Shown here piece after piece: positions 16,993 to 27,299 of a DNA stretch of 64,000 nucleotides (positions are counted from its first letter, which is position 1; every line of letters begins with the position of its first letter). The notes under the pieces were generated by a model, which saw nothing but the letters and a program-made list of their open reading frames with translations, had not been told where the DNA came from and made no database searches. The position numbers and the translations under genes were made by a program. Source of the DNA: Gloeocapsopsis crepidinum LEGE 06123 (GTDB lineage Bacteria > Cyanobacteriota > Cyanobacteriia > Cyanobacteriales > Chroococcidiopsidaceae); the NCBI RefSeq assembly GCF_015207655.1, contig NZ_JADEWN010000015.1:1-64000 (forward strand), read 5' to 3'.

Positions 16993-18012
16993 ATGAATTT
17001 AACTCTATCTGAAATTTCAAAGCTTATGAAACAAGAGTCACCTGTGTTTATTGTAGGTGGTTCTCGAAGTGGTAGCAGTATTCTTTACCGAGTACTTCAA
17101 AGACACTCTAGCTTTAAGCCATATAACAGTAAGGAAAAAACTGGAGTAGATCTCACAGAATCTAAGGTTTTCTATAATTCTTGTATTGCTTGTTATGCTG
17201 ATAACAAAAAGCCACTAAAGTATTTGCTACGCAATACAGATTACTATCGCAAGTTTCTTAAACAAATCAGATGGATAAAGCTATTTCAATATTGTTTTTT
17301 TACTGAGGTGCTAACTAGTAGAATTGCGACTAATTTTAATTTATTAAGACCTTTAATATATAAGCTAACTTTTAACGTAATTTTGCTTCAGACATTCTTT
17401 TACTATGCCAAGCAAGCACGAGGCATGAAAAGAATAATTGAAAAAAGTCCTTTGCACGTATATAGAATTCCAGAAATAAAAGCAACATTTCCCAAAACTA
17501 AGTTTATTCATATATATCGTCATCCCCTTGATGTATATAGTTCTTATAAGCAGAGACTCAAGGTTTCTTTGGAAAATGGTATTGAAAAATCAAAACTTAC
17601 CTGGTTAATGCTTTCTCCTAAAGATTTTTGCGAGCTTTACACGCAACGTATCCAATTGGTATTGAGAGAGTATCACTCCAATTCCTGCCAATTTATGTTA
17701 ATTCGGTATGAAGACTTTATTAGCAAGCCAGAATTAATAATTCGTCAAGTTTGTGATTTTTTAGATGAATCATACGAAGAGGAGTGTATTCCTGAAAATA
17801 GAAATGAATATCCTGAGTTTGCTGAAGAGAAGATGTATCCCAACCTATTTGGTACGATAAAGAAACCTACCAAAAAATGGCAAGACTATATCAGTGAAGC
17901 TGACGCAATTTTTATTGAAGATAGCTTATCTGGAGTTATGAACCAGCTTAATTATCCTAGATATACAAGAATTACACAAAAGTTATCGTCAGCTATGCTA
18001 GTAGCAGACTAA
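16993..18012 (+). CDS. Sulfotransferase family protein
   Basis: A 339-aa PAPS-dependent sulfotransferase-fold protein. The 5'-phosphosulfate loop is PVFIVGGSRSGSSILYRVLQ (about residues 17-36). The 3'-phosphate-binding segment is FIHIYRHPLDVYSSYKQR (about 172-189), with IRYEDFISKPELI (about 237-249) as the conserved RYED motif. No transmembrane region is evident, although residues about 92-135 are hydrophobic. The acceptor is unknown; lipids, glycans or peptides are all possible. It is a single gene with AT-rich composition and no operon partner. A second, more distant sulfotransferase lies at about 49.3 kb. Confidence 0.87.
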   Translation: MNLTLSEISKLMKQESPVFIVGGSRSGSSILYRVLQRHSSFKPYNSKEKTGVDLTESKVFYNSCIACYADNKKPLKYLLRNTDYYRKFLKQIRWIKLFQYCFFTEVLTSRIATNFNLLRPLIYKLTFNVILLQTFFYYAKQARGMKRIIEKSPLHVYRIPEIKATFPKTKFIHIYRHPLDVYSSYKQRLKVSLENGIEKSKLTWLMLSPKDFCELYTQRIQLVLREYHSNSCQFMLIRYEDFISKPELIIRQVCDFLDESYEEECIPENRNEYPEFAEEKMYPNLFGTIKKPTKKWQDYISEADAIFIEDSLSGVMNQLNYPRYTRITQKLSSAMLVAD

Positions 18013-18426
18013 ACTCAACTAAACTCAAAGCGATCGCAATTTTTCTGAATAAATTTTTGGAGTATCAAATCATAAGCGCACTAAAAGTCTTATGTGAAGG
18101 CAGTATTTCTTAGATATTGATATTCATAAAAATGGAGGCAGTGAAACTCTTCAACTCTCTACTAGTTTCCACTCAATATATTACATGGTTTGGTCACATC
18201 GTAAAATCAGTCATTATTTGCAACCAACTTAAATTTAATTGGTCAAAATGTTGACTTTGAAGAGTTTCACCCACTTATCTGTGAGAAGCCTTACACCTCG
18301 CCATGATTCTGTCTGAAGTTTGATATGACTAACCTTTTCTAAGACGCATCCTCTATATCAGATTTTGACGAAAGTGTTACCCCTCAACTGTCAATCCTGT
18401 AAAGTCGTAGTTCTACAGCCAAGTTA
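18013..18426. other. Intergenic region holding a MITE-like element
   Basis: No gene is supported between the sulfotransferase and azoreductase stops. Most of the interest is an inverted-repeat-bounded segment of 130 bp, listed separately. Confidence 0.5.
18141..18270. mobile_element. MITE-like or IS-remnant element with 14-bp terminal inverted repeats
   Basis: GTGAAACTCTTCAA at 18141-18154 is the perfect reverse complement of TTGAAGAGTTTCAC at 18257-18270, bounding a 130-bp AT-rich segment. No ORF of useful size is inside. I could not see a convincing target-site duplication, so it may be a decayed insertion-sequence end pair or simply a large hairpin. It sits between convergent genes. Confidence 0.45.
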
Positions 18427-19044
18427 CTACCAGTTAGCAACTAACTCTTCAATCATTGTACGGGCTTCGTCTAAAGATTCTTGACGCGCGTCGTCACCGC
18501 TGCTGAGGTTATCAGCTTGCACAAATGTGATATCAGTAATACCAACTAAGCCAAAAACAGCTTGTAAGAAAGGCTTGAGGTAATCATACTGTTCTGCTGG
18601 ACCCGATCTATAGCTACCACCGCTAGCAGCTACAACTAGCATCTTCTTTCCATGAACTAAACCTTCGTAGCCTTGCTCAGTAGTGGCAAAAGTGCGATTA
18701 ACACGAACAATTTGGTCAATATAAGCTTTGAAGGTCGAAGGTACGCTAAAGTTGTACATTGGAATACCGAACACGTAGCGATCGGCGGCGAGAAATTCAT
18801 CTACTAAGTCATCCGAAAGCTTAATTGCTGCATCTAGTTCGGGATTACGCGCTTCTGGTGGTGTAAACGCAGCAGCAATCCATCCTTCATCGACGTGAGG
18901 TACAGGGTGTTTGCCCAAATCGCGGTAAGTCAGTGTATCCTCTGGATGGGCATTTTTCCAAGCTGTGATGAACTCATAAGAAAGTTTACGTGAAAAAGAA
19001 CGTTCACCACGAGGACTAGAATCGATATGCAGAATATGCGCCAT
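18427..19044 (-). CDS. azoR: FMN-dependent NADH-azoreductase
   Basis: A flavodoxin-fold oxidoreductase that uses NADH and FMN to reduce quinones and azo compounds two electrons at a time in the cytoplasm. At about 205 aa it has the usual length. The FMN phosphate loop is HIDSSPRGERSFSRKLS near the N-terminus, FGIPMYNFSVPSTFKAYIDQ binds the isoalloxazine ring, and VVAASGGSYRSG gives the third FMN loop. The ATG at 19044 (protein MAHILHID) is preferred because the family starts there; an upstream in-frame start at 19065 adds only MFRNHCF. It is monocistronic and divergent from the ParA gene. Confidence 0.92.
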   Translation of the reverse strand: MAHILHIDSSPRGERSFSRKLSYEFITAWKNAHPEDTLTYRDLGKHPVPHVDEGWIAAAFTPPEARNPELDAAIKLSDDLVDEFLAADRYVFGIPMYNFSVPSTFKAYIDQIVRVNRTFATTEQGYEGLVHGKKMLVVAASGGSYRSGPAEQYDYLKPFLQAVFGLVGITDITFVQADNLSSGDDARQESLDEARTMIEELVANW

Positions 19045-19185
19045 AAAACAATGGTTCCTAAACATAACTTAACAGTATCACTCGAGTAAATTTAGCATTA
19101 ATCTACTTTTGTGTCTGTCTACCTCAAGACAGCTAAATCACAACACAGTGCAATCAAGCATTAACTGAATTCCAGGATTTTACTA

Positions 19186-20115
19186 ATGGCTTATATCATT
19201 GCAACAGCAAATATGAAAGGTGGTGTGGGCAAAACAACGTTAAGTGTCAACTTAGCAACTGCGCTAGCCAAAGATCATGGTAAAAAAGTTCTTGTTTTCG
19301 ATTTAGATACTCAAATTAGCGCTACCTTGAGTATGATGTCCCCGACAGATTTTGCTAAGTATCGCAAAACAAAACGAACTTTAAAATATTTAATCAATCA
19401 AGCTATTCAGCCAGAGACACGCTCAAAAATAAGTGTTAAAGAAGCAATTCATCACAATGTATGTAAGCTTCCTAATTTAGATTTGTTACCTGGAGACATT
19501 GAGCTATATGATGAATTTGTCGTTTCTGAAATGCTCCATGAGGAAGCTTTTGAGGTAGATCGATTAGATTTTGAAACTGTTTGGAATCGGTTTGAACGAC
19601 GATTAGTGAAACAGATTTTAGATCCGGTTATTGAAAACTACGATTTTATTATTCTCGATTGCGCCCCTGGTTACAATTTGATGACTCGAAGCGCACTTGC
19701 TGCTAGTAACTTTTACATCCTACCTGCAAAATCTGAGCCGTTATCGATAGTAGGTATTCAGCTATTAGAAAGACGGATTGCCCAACTCAAAGAAAGCCAT
19801 GCATCTGAAGTTAATTTAAACATCAAATTGTTAGGTATTGTATTTACAATGTCGGGTAATTTAATTACGGGGCGATATTACAAACAGGTGATGCAGAGAA
19901 TTAACGAAGATTTTGATGCAGCACAGATTTTCAGGACACAAATACCAACTGATGTTAATGTTGCTAAAGCAGTTGATAGTTTTATGCCTGTTGTATTGAC
20001 AAATCCGCAGTCTGCTGGTGCTAAAGCGTTTACTCAAATTACGCAAGAGTTTTTACAAAAACTGCAAGCAACTGGTAGCAGCCAACAGCAAACGCAATTA
20101 GTCAATATTAGTTAG
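19186..20115 (+). CDS. ParA/MinD-family ATPase (orphan)
   Basis: A 309-aa cytoplasmic ATPase of the ParA/Soj type, which positions DNA or other cargo by dimerising on DNA in an ATP-dependent way. The deviant Walker A with signature lysine is MKGGVGKTT (about residues 10-18), the A' region is VFDLDTQ (about 38-44), and Walker B is FIILDCAPG (about 160-168). A ParB gene does not follow: the next gene is the convergent ileS, 37 bp away. An extra acidic segment (DIELYDEFVVSEMLHEEAFE, about residues 103-122) lies between A' and Walker B. A plasmid-type origin is possible but not shown; cargo positioning, as for carboxysomes, is another option. Confidence 0.88.
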   Translation: MAYIIATANMKGGVGKTTLSVNLATALAKDHGKKVLVFDLDTQISATLSMMSPTDFAKYRKTKRTLKYLINQAIQPETRSKISVKEAIHHNVCKLPNLDLLPGDIELYDEFVVSEMLHEEAFEVDRLDFETVWNRFERRLVKQILDPVIENYDFIILDCAPGYNLMTRSALAASNFYILPAKSEPLSIVGIQLLERRIAQLKESHASEVNLNIKLLGIVFTMSGNLITGRYYKQVMQRINEDFDAAQIFRTQIPTDVNVAKAVDSFMPVVLTNPQSAGAKAFTQITQEFLQKLQATGSSQQQTQLVNIS

Positions 20116-20129
20116 TTTGAGTGTAACAA

Positions 20130-20146
20130 GGTGGGCAATGCCCACC
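20130..20146. terminator. Palindrome between convergent parA-like and ileS genes
   Basis: GGTGGGCA and TGCCCACC arms flank a single A, giving a perfect 8-bp stem with almost no loop. No long T-run follows. It may be a bidirectional attenuator or a copy of the common cyanobacterial GTGGGCATTGCCCAC repeat. Confidence 0.45.
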
Positions 20147-20152
20147 CCACCG

Positions 20153-23100
20153 TTAAAAGTCTCCGATTAATGCAGAAACGCATCGTTCGCAGATCAGCGG
20201 ATGTTCTGACGATTCGCCAACATGAACTGAGTAGTTCCAGCAGCGATCGCACTTTTTCCCATCTGCATTAACAACACCAACGCCAAGTTCATCAGTTTGT
20301 AAGTTGTACTTCGCCTGTTGGACAGCTTCTGATGAATTGACGAGTTCTACCTGTGAAGCAATGAATAAATAACGTAATTCATCAACTCCATTAGATTGAG
20401 GTAACTGCTTTTCTGGTTGTACTGGTGCATCTGTGATAAATTCAGTTTCGGTAACTTGCGGTTTTGGTTTCTGCGATAACATCAGACGCATAAATGCGAA
20501 TAACAAGTAGCGCAGCGTTGCATAAATCCCAATAAGTTGAAATACGCGCGGTAGTAGCGGAATTTCATTGATTCCGACAAGCAGGGCTTTTAATAAACCA
20601 ATTGGTAAAACAACTAAAGGAAACACCGCAAGAACAACTGCAAATATCCAAAGTTCGCGGTATACCTTTAATACATCACGTAAGTAGCTAGGCGATCGCG
20701 TAAATGGTTGCAAGATCCCTGCTAAATACTGTTGCCAGGTTTTTGGGGTTTCTGTTGCAGAGATTTTAGCTGTTTCTACCAACGCAGGCGCAACTATAGT
20801 AGGTTGGGTTGGTGTCGTGCTAGGGTGTAATGTTTGTAATTGTGCTTTGAGTACAGTATCAGGCACATAAAGCAACACCTTAGCTTCTAAAGAAGAACCA
20901 ATCATTTTCTCGACTCGTGCTTGTTCGAGAACCTTATTAACTTCTCCACGAATTTGGCGTAGCTTTTGCCAAGAATTGCCAAGTTCGCTATTTTGCCATT
21001 GTTCTTCTAATTTCACCCAACCAGCTTCAAAAACTGATTTGTACGGTGTGGGATAAGGCAGTTGTTGCCAAATATCTTCTGCCATGTGACATAGTACAGG
21101 TGCGATCGCTCGTGCTAAATTTTCGAGTGCGACACTTAACACAGTTTGACAACTGCGTCGTCGGAAGGCATTAGGCGCACTGATGTACAATCGGTCTTTG
21201 GCAATATCTAAGTAGAAATTAGATAAATCCACCACACAGAAATTCTGCACTGTTTGGAAAAACCGGAAGAATTGATAACTCGTCATAGCCTCAGTGACGT
21301 CTTTGAAGACTTCCGTCATTCGGTGCAGCATGTACCGATCGAGTTCGGGCAATTGTTCGTAAGGTACAGCATGTTGAAGGGGGTCAAAATCGTGTAAGTT
21401 ACCTAATAAGAACCGTGCTGTATTACGAATCTTGCGATAAGCATCGGATAATTGCTTGAGAATATTTTTACTCAGCGGGGCATCTGAGGTGTAATCAACT
21501 GATGATACCCACAGCCGTAAGACATCAGCACCATATGCTGGTTCCTCTTTTTGATTTTTACCGCCATTGATGACAATCTCTGGTTCGATGCCATTACCCA
21601 GCGATTTACTCATTTTGCGACCTTGCTCATCAATTGTAAAACCATGAGTCAAGACTGTTTTGTAAGGTGCATAGCCATTGACTGCTACACTCGTGAGTAA
21701 ACTCGACTGAAACCAGCCTCGATGTTGGTCGGAGCCTTCCAAATACATATCAGCGGGATAACGCAATTCCGGACGCTGTTGGGCTACTGCTGCCCATGAG
21801 GAACCCGAATCGAACCAAACATCCATCGTATCTGTACCTTTGCGGTAAGACCGACCATTGTGAAGGTAACTTTCTGGCAATAACTCCTCAGTTGATAATT
21901 CCCACCAAGCATCTGTACCTTTTTCAGCGATAATTCCTTGAACGTGGGCGATCGTTTCTTCATTGAGTAGTGCAACGCCTGTTTCTTCGTCGTAGAACAC
22001 AGGGATAGGTACACCCCAGCTACGTTGTCGAGAAATACACCAATCTGAGCGTTCGGACACCATTGCGGTAATCCGATTTTCACCAATTGCGGGAATCCAC
22101 TTCACCCCAGAAATTGCTTTGAGTGCTTCATCGCGAAATCCTGCTACTGAGGCAAACCATTGTTCTGTTGCACGGAAAATTGTTGGTTTTTTCGTCCGCC
22201 AATCGTAGGGATATTTATGAACATAAGGTTCTTCTTTGAGTAGTGCCCCCACCGCATATAGGGCATCAATCACAGCAGAGTTACCATTACTAAGAACATT
22301 CAACCCTGCAAATTGTCCCGCTTCTTCTGTAAAGTTACCATCGGCATCGACTGGTGCCAAAATTGGTAGACCGTAACGCTGACCGACAATATAGTCATCT
22401 TGTCCGTGACCAGGTGCGGTGTGGACTAACCCTGTCCCTGACTCAGTTGTGACATAATCACCACCAATGACAATAGGACTTTCGCGATCGTAGAGTGGAT
22501 GGCGGTAGGTTGTATGTTCTAAATCCTTACCACTGACTTTAGCTTTAATTGTGAGATCGCTTGCGAGAATCTGTGACAAGCGGTCTACTAAATCAGCAGC
22601 TACGATTAAATATTTGGGATGCTCATCGGCGGAAACTTCTACAACTGCGTATGTCAGTTCTGGATTGACAGCCACTGCTAAGTTAGCCGGAATCGTCCAG
22701 GGTGTGGTGGTCCAAATTGCTACACTCAGATGCGGTAAAAATTCTCCTAGTGCAGAGACAGCCTCAGAAAGATGAGTGACAGGAAAGGCAGCATAAAGAC
22801 TGCGCGAAGTATGTCCTTCAGGATATTCTAATTCAGCTTCTGCCAAAGCTGTTTTTGAGCTAGGACTCCAATGGACAGGCTTAAGACCGCGATAGATGTA
22901 TCCTTTTAAGACCATTTGCCCGAATACGCCAATTTGTGCTGCTTCGTATTCAGGCTTTAAAGTTAAATAAGGATTATCAAAGTCACCCCAAACGCCGTAG
23001 CGTTGGAAACTTTTGCTTTGTTCCTCGACAGCAGCTAAGGCAAAGTCTTTTGCTTTGCGACGCAACTCTAAAGGCGTGAGGTTTTGCCGTTCAGCCGCCT

Positions 23101-23437
23101 TCATATTTTGTAACACTTTGAGTTCAATCGGCAAACCGTGACAATCCCAGCCAGGAACATAACGCACTTTACGTCCTTGCAACAACTGAAATCGGTTAAT
23201 AATGTCTTTGAGAATTTTGTTAAGCGCATGACCGAGATGCAGTGCGCCGTTAGCGTAAGGAGGGCCGTCGTGCAAAACAAATATCTCGCCTGGGTTGTTC
23301 TGCGACAGGCGATCGTAAATTCGGTTTTCCGCCCAAAATTGTTGAATCTCTGGCTCGCGCTTTGTAGCGTTTGCCCGCATATCAAAGTTGGTTTTAGGCA
23401 GATTAACGGTATCTTTGTAGCTTCCTGGTTCTGTCAC
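20153..23437 (-). CDS. ileS: Isoleucyl-tRNA synthetase with CAAD membrane domain
   Basis: Charges tRNA-Ile with isoleucine. The class I motifs are [16 protein letters not shown] (HIGH, about residues 59-74) and [14 protein letters not shown] (KMSKS, about 604-617), with a CP1 editing domain between them. The C-terminal zinc finger CDRCW...CERC is near 1062-1088. At 1094 aa it is about 130 longer than usual IleRS. The extra part, about residues 900-1015, has two hydrophobic helices ([21 protein letters not shown] and [18 protein letters not shown]) and matches the CAAD domain that anchors some cyanobacterial aminoacyl-tRNA synthetases to thylakoids. It is inserted just before the zinc finger. 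The start is a GTG at 23437. The ycf66 gene lies upstream on the same strand, 117 bp away. Confidence 0.95.
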   Translation of the reverse strand: MTEPGSYKDTVNLPKTNFDMRANATKREPEIQQFWAENRIYDRLSQNNPGEIFVLHDGPPYANGALHLGHALNKILKDIINRFQLLQGRKVRYVPGWDCHGLPIELKVLQNMKAAERQNLTPLELRRKAKDFALAAVEEQSKSFQRYGVWGDFDNPYLTLKPEYEAAQIGVFGQMVLKGYIYRGLKPVHWSPSSKTALAEAELEYPEGHTSRSLYAAFPVTHLSEAVSALGEFLPHLSVAIWTTTPWTIPANLAVAVNPELTYAVVEVSADEHPKYLIVAADLVDRLSQILASDLTIKAKVSGKDLEHTTYRHPLYDRESPIVIGGDYVTTESGTGLVHTAPGHGQDDYIVGQRYGLPILAPVDADGNFTEEAGQFAGLNVLSNGNSAVIDALYAVGALLKEEPYVHKYPYDWRTKKPTIFRATEQWFASVAGFRDEALKAISGVKWIPAIGENRITAMVSERSDWCISRQRSWGVPIPVFYDEETGVALLNEETIAHVQGIIAEKGTDAWWELSTEELLPESYLHNGRSYRKGTDTMDVWFDSGSSWAAVAQQRPELRYPADMYLEGSDQHRGWFQSSLLTSVAVNGYAPYKTVLTHGFTIDEQGRKMSKSLGNGIEPEIVINGGKNQKEEPAYGADVLRLWVSSVDYTSDAPLSKNILKQLSDAYRKIRNTARFLLGNLHDFDPLQHAVPYEQLPELDRYMLHRMTEVFKDVTEAMTSYQFFRFFQTVQNFCVVDLSNFYLDIAKDRLYISAPNAFRRRSCQTVLSVALENLARAIAPVLCHMAEDIWQQLPYPTPYKSVFEAGWVKLEEQWQNSELGNSWQKLRQIRGEVNKVLEQARVEKMIGSSLEAKVLLYVPDTVLKAQLQTLHPSTTPTQPTIVAPALVETAKISATETPKTWQQYLAGILQPFTRSPSYLRDVLKVYRELWIFAVVLAVFPLVVLPIGLLKALLVGINEIPLLPRVFQLIGIYATLRYLLFAFMRLMLSQKPKPQVTETEFITDAPVQPEKQLPQSNGVDELRYLFIASQVELVNSSEAVQQAKYNLQTDELGVGVVNADGKKCDRCWNYSVHVGESSEHPLICERCVSALIGDF

Positions 23438-23554
23438 AGTTTAATGCCGAAAGATGATAAAGTCGTTTTGCAACTATTATCAATGACAATCCGCTTTTGC
23501 TTCAACCTCAAAAGCGATTAGCACTCTTCAATTAGCAGTTAGCTAATCACACGG

Positions 23555-24376
23555 TCAACTTGGAGAGGGATTTTCTGGTGCTTCAGGTTCGGGTGGTGCA
23601 GCTTCTTGATGTTTTTCTTCAGCATCTTTGAGCGCCGCGTCTATCAATTCAGGTTCTGGCGGGTTAGGACGGACTAATTCATCTGATTCTGATATTGTTT
23701 CTGTTGCCGTTGCGTCAACTATCAATGTATCTTCAACTTCTTCAGATGCGTCTGGGATAGACTCTGTAACTGATGCTGCCGTGGATTCAGCTATTTGAGG
23801 TTCCTCCGTTGGTGCGTCAGGAGAGACTTCCGATACAGTTTCTATTGTTGATTCTGTGGAAGTACTCGTTGCTGGTGTGGAAGATCGGTTATCAATAATC
23901 TCAATTGAGTTATTTGTACTCGTTGCAGGAATACTACTTGTAGCAGTTTCTGAGCTTTGCGCTTGCTTACTGAGTTGTTGCAACCGATCTTTTGCAGTAG
24001 CCGCACTATTGCTACCGCGTTTAGTCAATTGCGAAAGTTTAGAAAAGAAAGAGGATTTAGAAACTTTTTCTTGTACTGTGTTTTTTACTTCTTCCGCGCT
24101 GGGTGCTGCGGTTTGCAGAAGGTGTGGAGTGAGTTGTCGTCGTAGCAACAGCGTTTGGGTGACTGACCAACCTAATAAAGCAACGCCAGCTACTTGACCG
24201 AGTAGTACACCCCCTGTGATGCGTCCAGAACACACCCATAGGACTAAGGCGTAGAATAATCCTACCCCGCTCCAAATAAAGTCACCTTTGCGGTGTACCT
24301 CAGGAAAAAAGAAAGCTGTCATGTAGATAGCGAGGCTAAAAAAACCTACCGCCAACGCCAGGATGTATGCCAGCAT
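23555..24376 (-). CDS. ycf66: Ycf66 family protein
   Basis: A 273-aa protein of the Ycf66 family, found in cyanobacteria and some plastids; its function is unknown. The conserved N-terminal 85 residues contain two or three hydrophobic helices (ILALAVGFFSLAIYMTAFFF, SGVGLFYALVLWVCSGRI, VAGVALLGWSVTQTLLLRRQ). The C-terminal two thirds is low-complexity and strongly acidic, rich in Thr, Ser, Glu and Pro, with one basic patch near residues 100-135. A membrane location with a disordered cytoplasmic or stromal-side tail is inferred. The start codon is an ATG. Confidence 0.88.
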   Translation of the reverse strand: MLAYILALAVGFFSLAIYMTAFFFPEVHRKGDFIWSGVGLFYALVLWVCSGRITGGVLLGQVAGVALLGWSVTQTLLLRRQLTPHLLQTAAPSAEEVKNTVQEKVSKSSFFSKLSQLTKRGSNSAATAKDRLQQLSKQAQSSETATSSIPATSTNNSIEIIDNRSSTPATSTSTESTIETVSEVSPDAPTEEPQIAESTAASVTESIPDASEEVEDTLIVDATATETISESDELVRPNPPEPELIDAALKDAEEKHQEAAPPEPEAPENPSPS

Positions 24377-24767
24377 TTGTGGGTTACTCCTTACTGTGTC
24401 ATCAGACTACATATTTTAATTTTGCGCTTTTATTGTTCACTTGGATACAAATCTTAGTTAATTGACTGGACTAGTCTTGGAATCTACTTAATTGGGAAGG
24501 AAAATCAAGTTGGCTGGGAGAGCAATGTTTTTGCTTTTTTCACACTGATTATGCATCCTCAATGTACCATCTAGCTCGTAGTTAAACTGAAAGCTAATGA
24601 GAGAAATCTATCTTTTGATCTATTTAGTCAGAGAATCTGTATTTTAAATGTACTTTTACCCAACTTAGTTAACACCTTTAATCTCTTTTTTACAGAAGAA
24701 ATCTGATAGTTCGAGCTACCCTGAAGGGGAATTAATATCTCAATAGCGGAGTTAGCGAAGCAAACTT
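24377..24767. other. Divergent promoter region ycf66/gnd
   Basis: No gene is supported. It is AT-rich sequence between divergent genes and should hold both promoters; I could not assign specific boxes. Confidence 0.45.
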
Positions 24768-26249
24768 ATGACACAGCAAAGCTTTGGTGTAATTGGTTTA
24801 GCCGTTATGGGTGAAAACCTAGCCCTTAACGTCGAGCGCAACGGTTTTCCGATCGCAGTCTACAATCGTACCCCAGAAAAGACAGATGCCTTCATGCATA
24901 CGCGAGCACAAGGTAAGAACGTTAAAGCTGCCTACTCGCTGGAAGAATTTGTTGGCTTGCTAGAGCGACCCCGAAAAATTTTAATCATGGTAAAAGCTGG
25001 AGCACCTGTTGATGCTGTGATTGACCAGCTTAAACCCTTGTTGGATGAAGGAGATATCATTATTGATGGTGGAAACTCTTTGTATGACGACACGGCGCGA
25101 CGCACCCGTGCTTTAGAACCTGCTGGTTTTAGATTTATTGGTATGGGAGTCAGTGGTGGCGAAGAAGGAGCGCTGAATGGTCCAAGTTTGATGCCAGGAG
25201 GGACAAAAAGCTCTTATGAGTACTTAGAGCCAATTTTGACAAAAATTGCCGCTCAGGTAGAAGATGGACCTTGTGTCACATATGTTGGTCCTGGTGGTGC
25301 TGGACACTACGTCAAGATGGTACATAACGGCATTGAGTACGGTGATATGCAGCTGATTGCAGAAGCCTACGATTTACTCAGAAATACATTGCATCTCGAT
25401 CACAATCGCTTGCACGAGATTTTTGCTGAATGGAACACTACTGAAGAACTCAATTCGTTTCTCATTGAAATTACAGCAGATATTTTCAGGTACATCGATC
25501 CAGACACAAAGCAGCCGTTGGTTGATATGATTCTTGACGCTGCAGGTCAAAAGGGAACTGGACGTTGGACAGTACAGAGTGCCTTGGAACTAGGTATTGC
25601 TATTCCAACAATCACTGCAGCAGTCAATGCACGTGTTATGTCTTCATTTAAAGAGGAGCGTGTTGCTGCTTCGCAAGCGCTTACAGGTCCTACAGGTAAG
25701 TATGAAGGCGATGCCGAAGCTTTTATCAATATGATTCGCGATGCGTTGTACTGCTCAAAAATCTGTTCATATGCTCAGGGTATGGCACAGTTAGCTGCTG
25801 CCTCGAAAGTGTATTCTTATAATTTGAACTTGAGCGAAATGGCTCGGATTTGGAAAGGTGGCTGTATTATTCGAGCAGGTTTCTTAGGTAAGATTCAACA
25901 CGCTTACCAAGAAGATCCTAATTTGCTGAACTTACTGCTGGCACCAGAATTCAAGCAAACAATTTTAGATCGGCAAAACGCTTGGCGGGAAGTAGTTGCA
26001 TCTGCTGCTAAACTCGGCGTTCCAGTACCCGCATTTAGTGCTTCACTGGATTATTTCGACAGCTACCGCCGCGATCGCTTGCCACAAAATCTCACTCAAG
26101 CCCAGCGTGACTACTTTGGGGCACATACTTACGCCCGAGTTGATAAAGAAGGTGCCTTCCATACTGAATGGACAAAACTCGATGAAGCATCTTTACAAAC
26201 CTCTACGCCTGAGCCTTTAGAGGCTGATCCTGCAACGAGCAACGCTTAA
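24768..26249 (+). CDS. gnd: 6-phosphogluconate dehydrogenase, decarboxylating
   Basis: Oxidises 6-phosphogluconate to ribulose 5-phosphate and CO2 with NADP in the oxidative pentose phosphate pathway, the main night-time NADPH source in cyanobacteria. At 493 aa it is of normal full length. The NADP fold [20 protein letters not shown] is at residues 6-25, the substrate-binding loop is [21 protein letters not shown] (about 127-147), and the catalytic lysine is in [19 protein letters not shown] (about 180-198). The C-terminal all-helical domain and [10 protein letters not shown]-like tail are present ([13 protein letters not shown]). It is monocistronic. Confidence 0.96.
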   Translation: MTQQSFGVIGLAVMGENLALNVERNGFPIAVYNRTPEKTDAFMHTRAQGKNVKAAYSLEEFVGLLERPRKILIMVKAGAPVDAVIDQLKPLLDEGDIIIDGGNSLYDDTARRTRALEPAGFRFIGMGVSGGEEGALNGPSLMPGGTKSSYEYLEPILTKIAAQVEDGPCVTYVGPGGAGHYVKMVHNGIEYGDMQLIAEAYDLLRNTLHLDHNRLHEIFAEWNTTEELNSFLIEITADIFRYIDPDTKQPLVDMILDAAGQKGTGRWTVQSALELGIAIPTITAAVNARVMSSFKEERVAASQALTGPTGKYEGDAEAFINMIRDALYCSKICSYAQGMAQLAAASKVYSYNLNLSEMARIWKGGCIIRAGFLGKIQHAYQEDPNLLNLLLAPEFKQTILDRQNAWREVVASAAKLGVPVPAFSASLDYFDSYRRDRLPQNLTQAQRDYFGAHTYARVDKEGAFHTEWTKLDEASLQTSTPEPLEADPATSNA

Positions 26250-26261
26250 GAGAGTGGCGAC

Positions 26262-26361
26262 GACAAAGTGACTAGTGGCTAGTGACTAGTAATACGCATC
26301 GGAAAATGCTCAGTAATTAGTAACGGAACTTGTGTGCAACCCACTAATTACTAGCCACTTT
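26262..26361. repeat. CTAGTGACTAG-type repeats between convergent genes
   Basis: A GTGACTAGTGGCTAGTGACTAGTAAT run near 26268-26293 and an inverse ATTACTAGCCACTTTC near 26346-26361 can pair through about 13 bases. The same units recur near 27255 and 32525. They could act as a bidirectional terminator for gnd and the KaiB-like gene. Confidence 0.5.
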
Positions 26362-26368
26362 CTTTACT

Positions 26369-27127
26369 TCAAACCTCAGGAAAAGTTAACAACTGTAACA
26401 GTTTTTCAGTATTGTCTAGATTGCCAACTAAGCGTCGTGTTGGCTTTGGAGAGACTTTTACAAGTGTTGGTGTCGCTGTCACTTGATAAATTTCGGCTTG
26501 CTCTGGATACTTAAGCACATCAATGACTTTTAGTATGTATGGATAGTTAAATTGCTCAAGAACTTGGCGTAAACTTTGTAAGATTCTCTCTGTTGCTGGA
26601 TTCTGTCCTGCAACAAATAAGTACAGGGTACACTCTAGTGGTTGCGGACTATGCTTTATTGATGGCTGAGATGACACTGGCTCAATAAAACGAGAACTGG
26701 CAAGCGAGCGCTCAAAGTGCACAACAAGCTCGTGTTCTTCCCACAGTTGCGGAAATGAGGTGCGATACGTAGCTAGTAATATTGGATCGCACAAACCTTC
26801 TGTGACAGGAGCAGCTTGCCAAACTACATGAGTGCGAAAAACAGCATTTAACAGAGGTTGGTACCGTAGCACAGGAGGATGTGCTTCTGCGTAAGTCTGT
26901 ACCTGTTGTGTCTGTGGATCTAACCAACGATCAATTGTTGCAGTATAGCAAGGCACTAAGAAATGAGGTGGTTCAGGAAGGTTGAGTATTTCTTGTAAAC
27001 CTGCACACAGATGTGAATGCCAGCGTCCTTGTTTTTTGGGGTCAATGCAGTAAATTAAATCGCCCCCTGGGGTAAACAGCGCAATACCTTTAAACGTATC
27101 TATATCTTGTGACTGAGCTTGATTCAA
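26369..27127 (-). CDS. Two-domain protein with C-terminal KaiB-like domain
   Basis: A 252-aa protein. Residues about 165-250 (ECTLYLFVAGQNPATERILQSL... YQVTATPTLVKVSP) match the thioredoxin-like KaiB/SasA-N fold: the Y-x-F-V-A-G strand and the TATPTLVK cis-Pro strand are both present. Residues 1-160 form a separate domain without a family I recognise (GIALFTPGGDLIYCID...). It is neither a canonical KaiB (about 100 aa) nor SasA, since there is no histidine kinase domain. An input or accessory role in clock or light-dark signalling is inferred only from the fold. The start is a TTG at 27127, so the exact N-terminus is uncertain. Confidence 0.8.
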   Translation of the reverse strand: MNQAQSQDIDTFKGIALFTPGGDLIYCIDPKKQGRWHSHLCAGLQEILNLPEPPHFLVPCYTATIDRWLDPQTQQVQTYAEAHPPVLRYQPLLNAVFRTHVVWQAAPVTEGLCDPILLATYRTSFPQLWEEHELVVHFERSLASSRFIEPVSSQPSIKHSPQPLECTLYLFVAGQNPATERILQSLRQVLEQFNYPYILKVIDVLKYPEQAEIYQVTATPTLVKVSPKPTRRLVGNLDNTEKLLQLLTFPEV

Positions 27128-27215
27128 TTGTTTGAGTAAGAAATTAGGATTTTTTAGAGCAGAGGAGCTTGAAAGAGTTACTCGTAAAGAGTGTTGAGTT
27201 ATGAGTTATAAAACT

Positions 27216-27270
27216 TACTTCAATTCAAAATTCAAAACTCAAAATTCAAAACTAATCACTAGCCACTAAA
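27216..27270. repeat. TTCAAAACTC short tandem repeats
   Basis: Repeated units AATTCAAAATTCAAAACTCAA in tandem, followed by TCACTAGCCACTA. These belong to the short tandem repeats common in filamentous and related cyanobacteria. They lie between the KaiB-like and pilT-type genes. Confidence 0.6.
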
Positions 27271-27299
27271 CACTATTCACTTACTCCTCATTCTTCTAT

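Noticed and set aside
22551-22775. Plus-strand ORFs inside ileS
   Set aside because: Shadow frames of a strongly supported synthetase gene.
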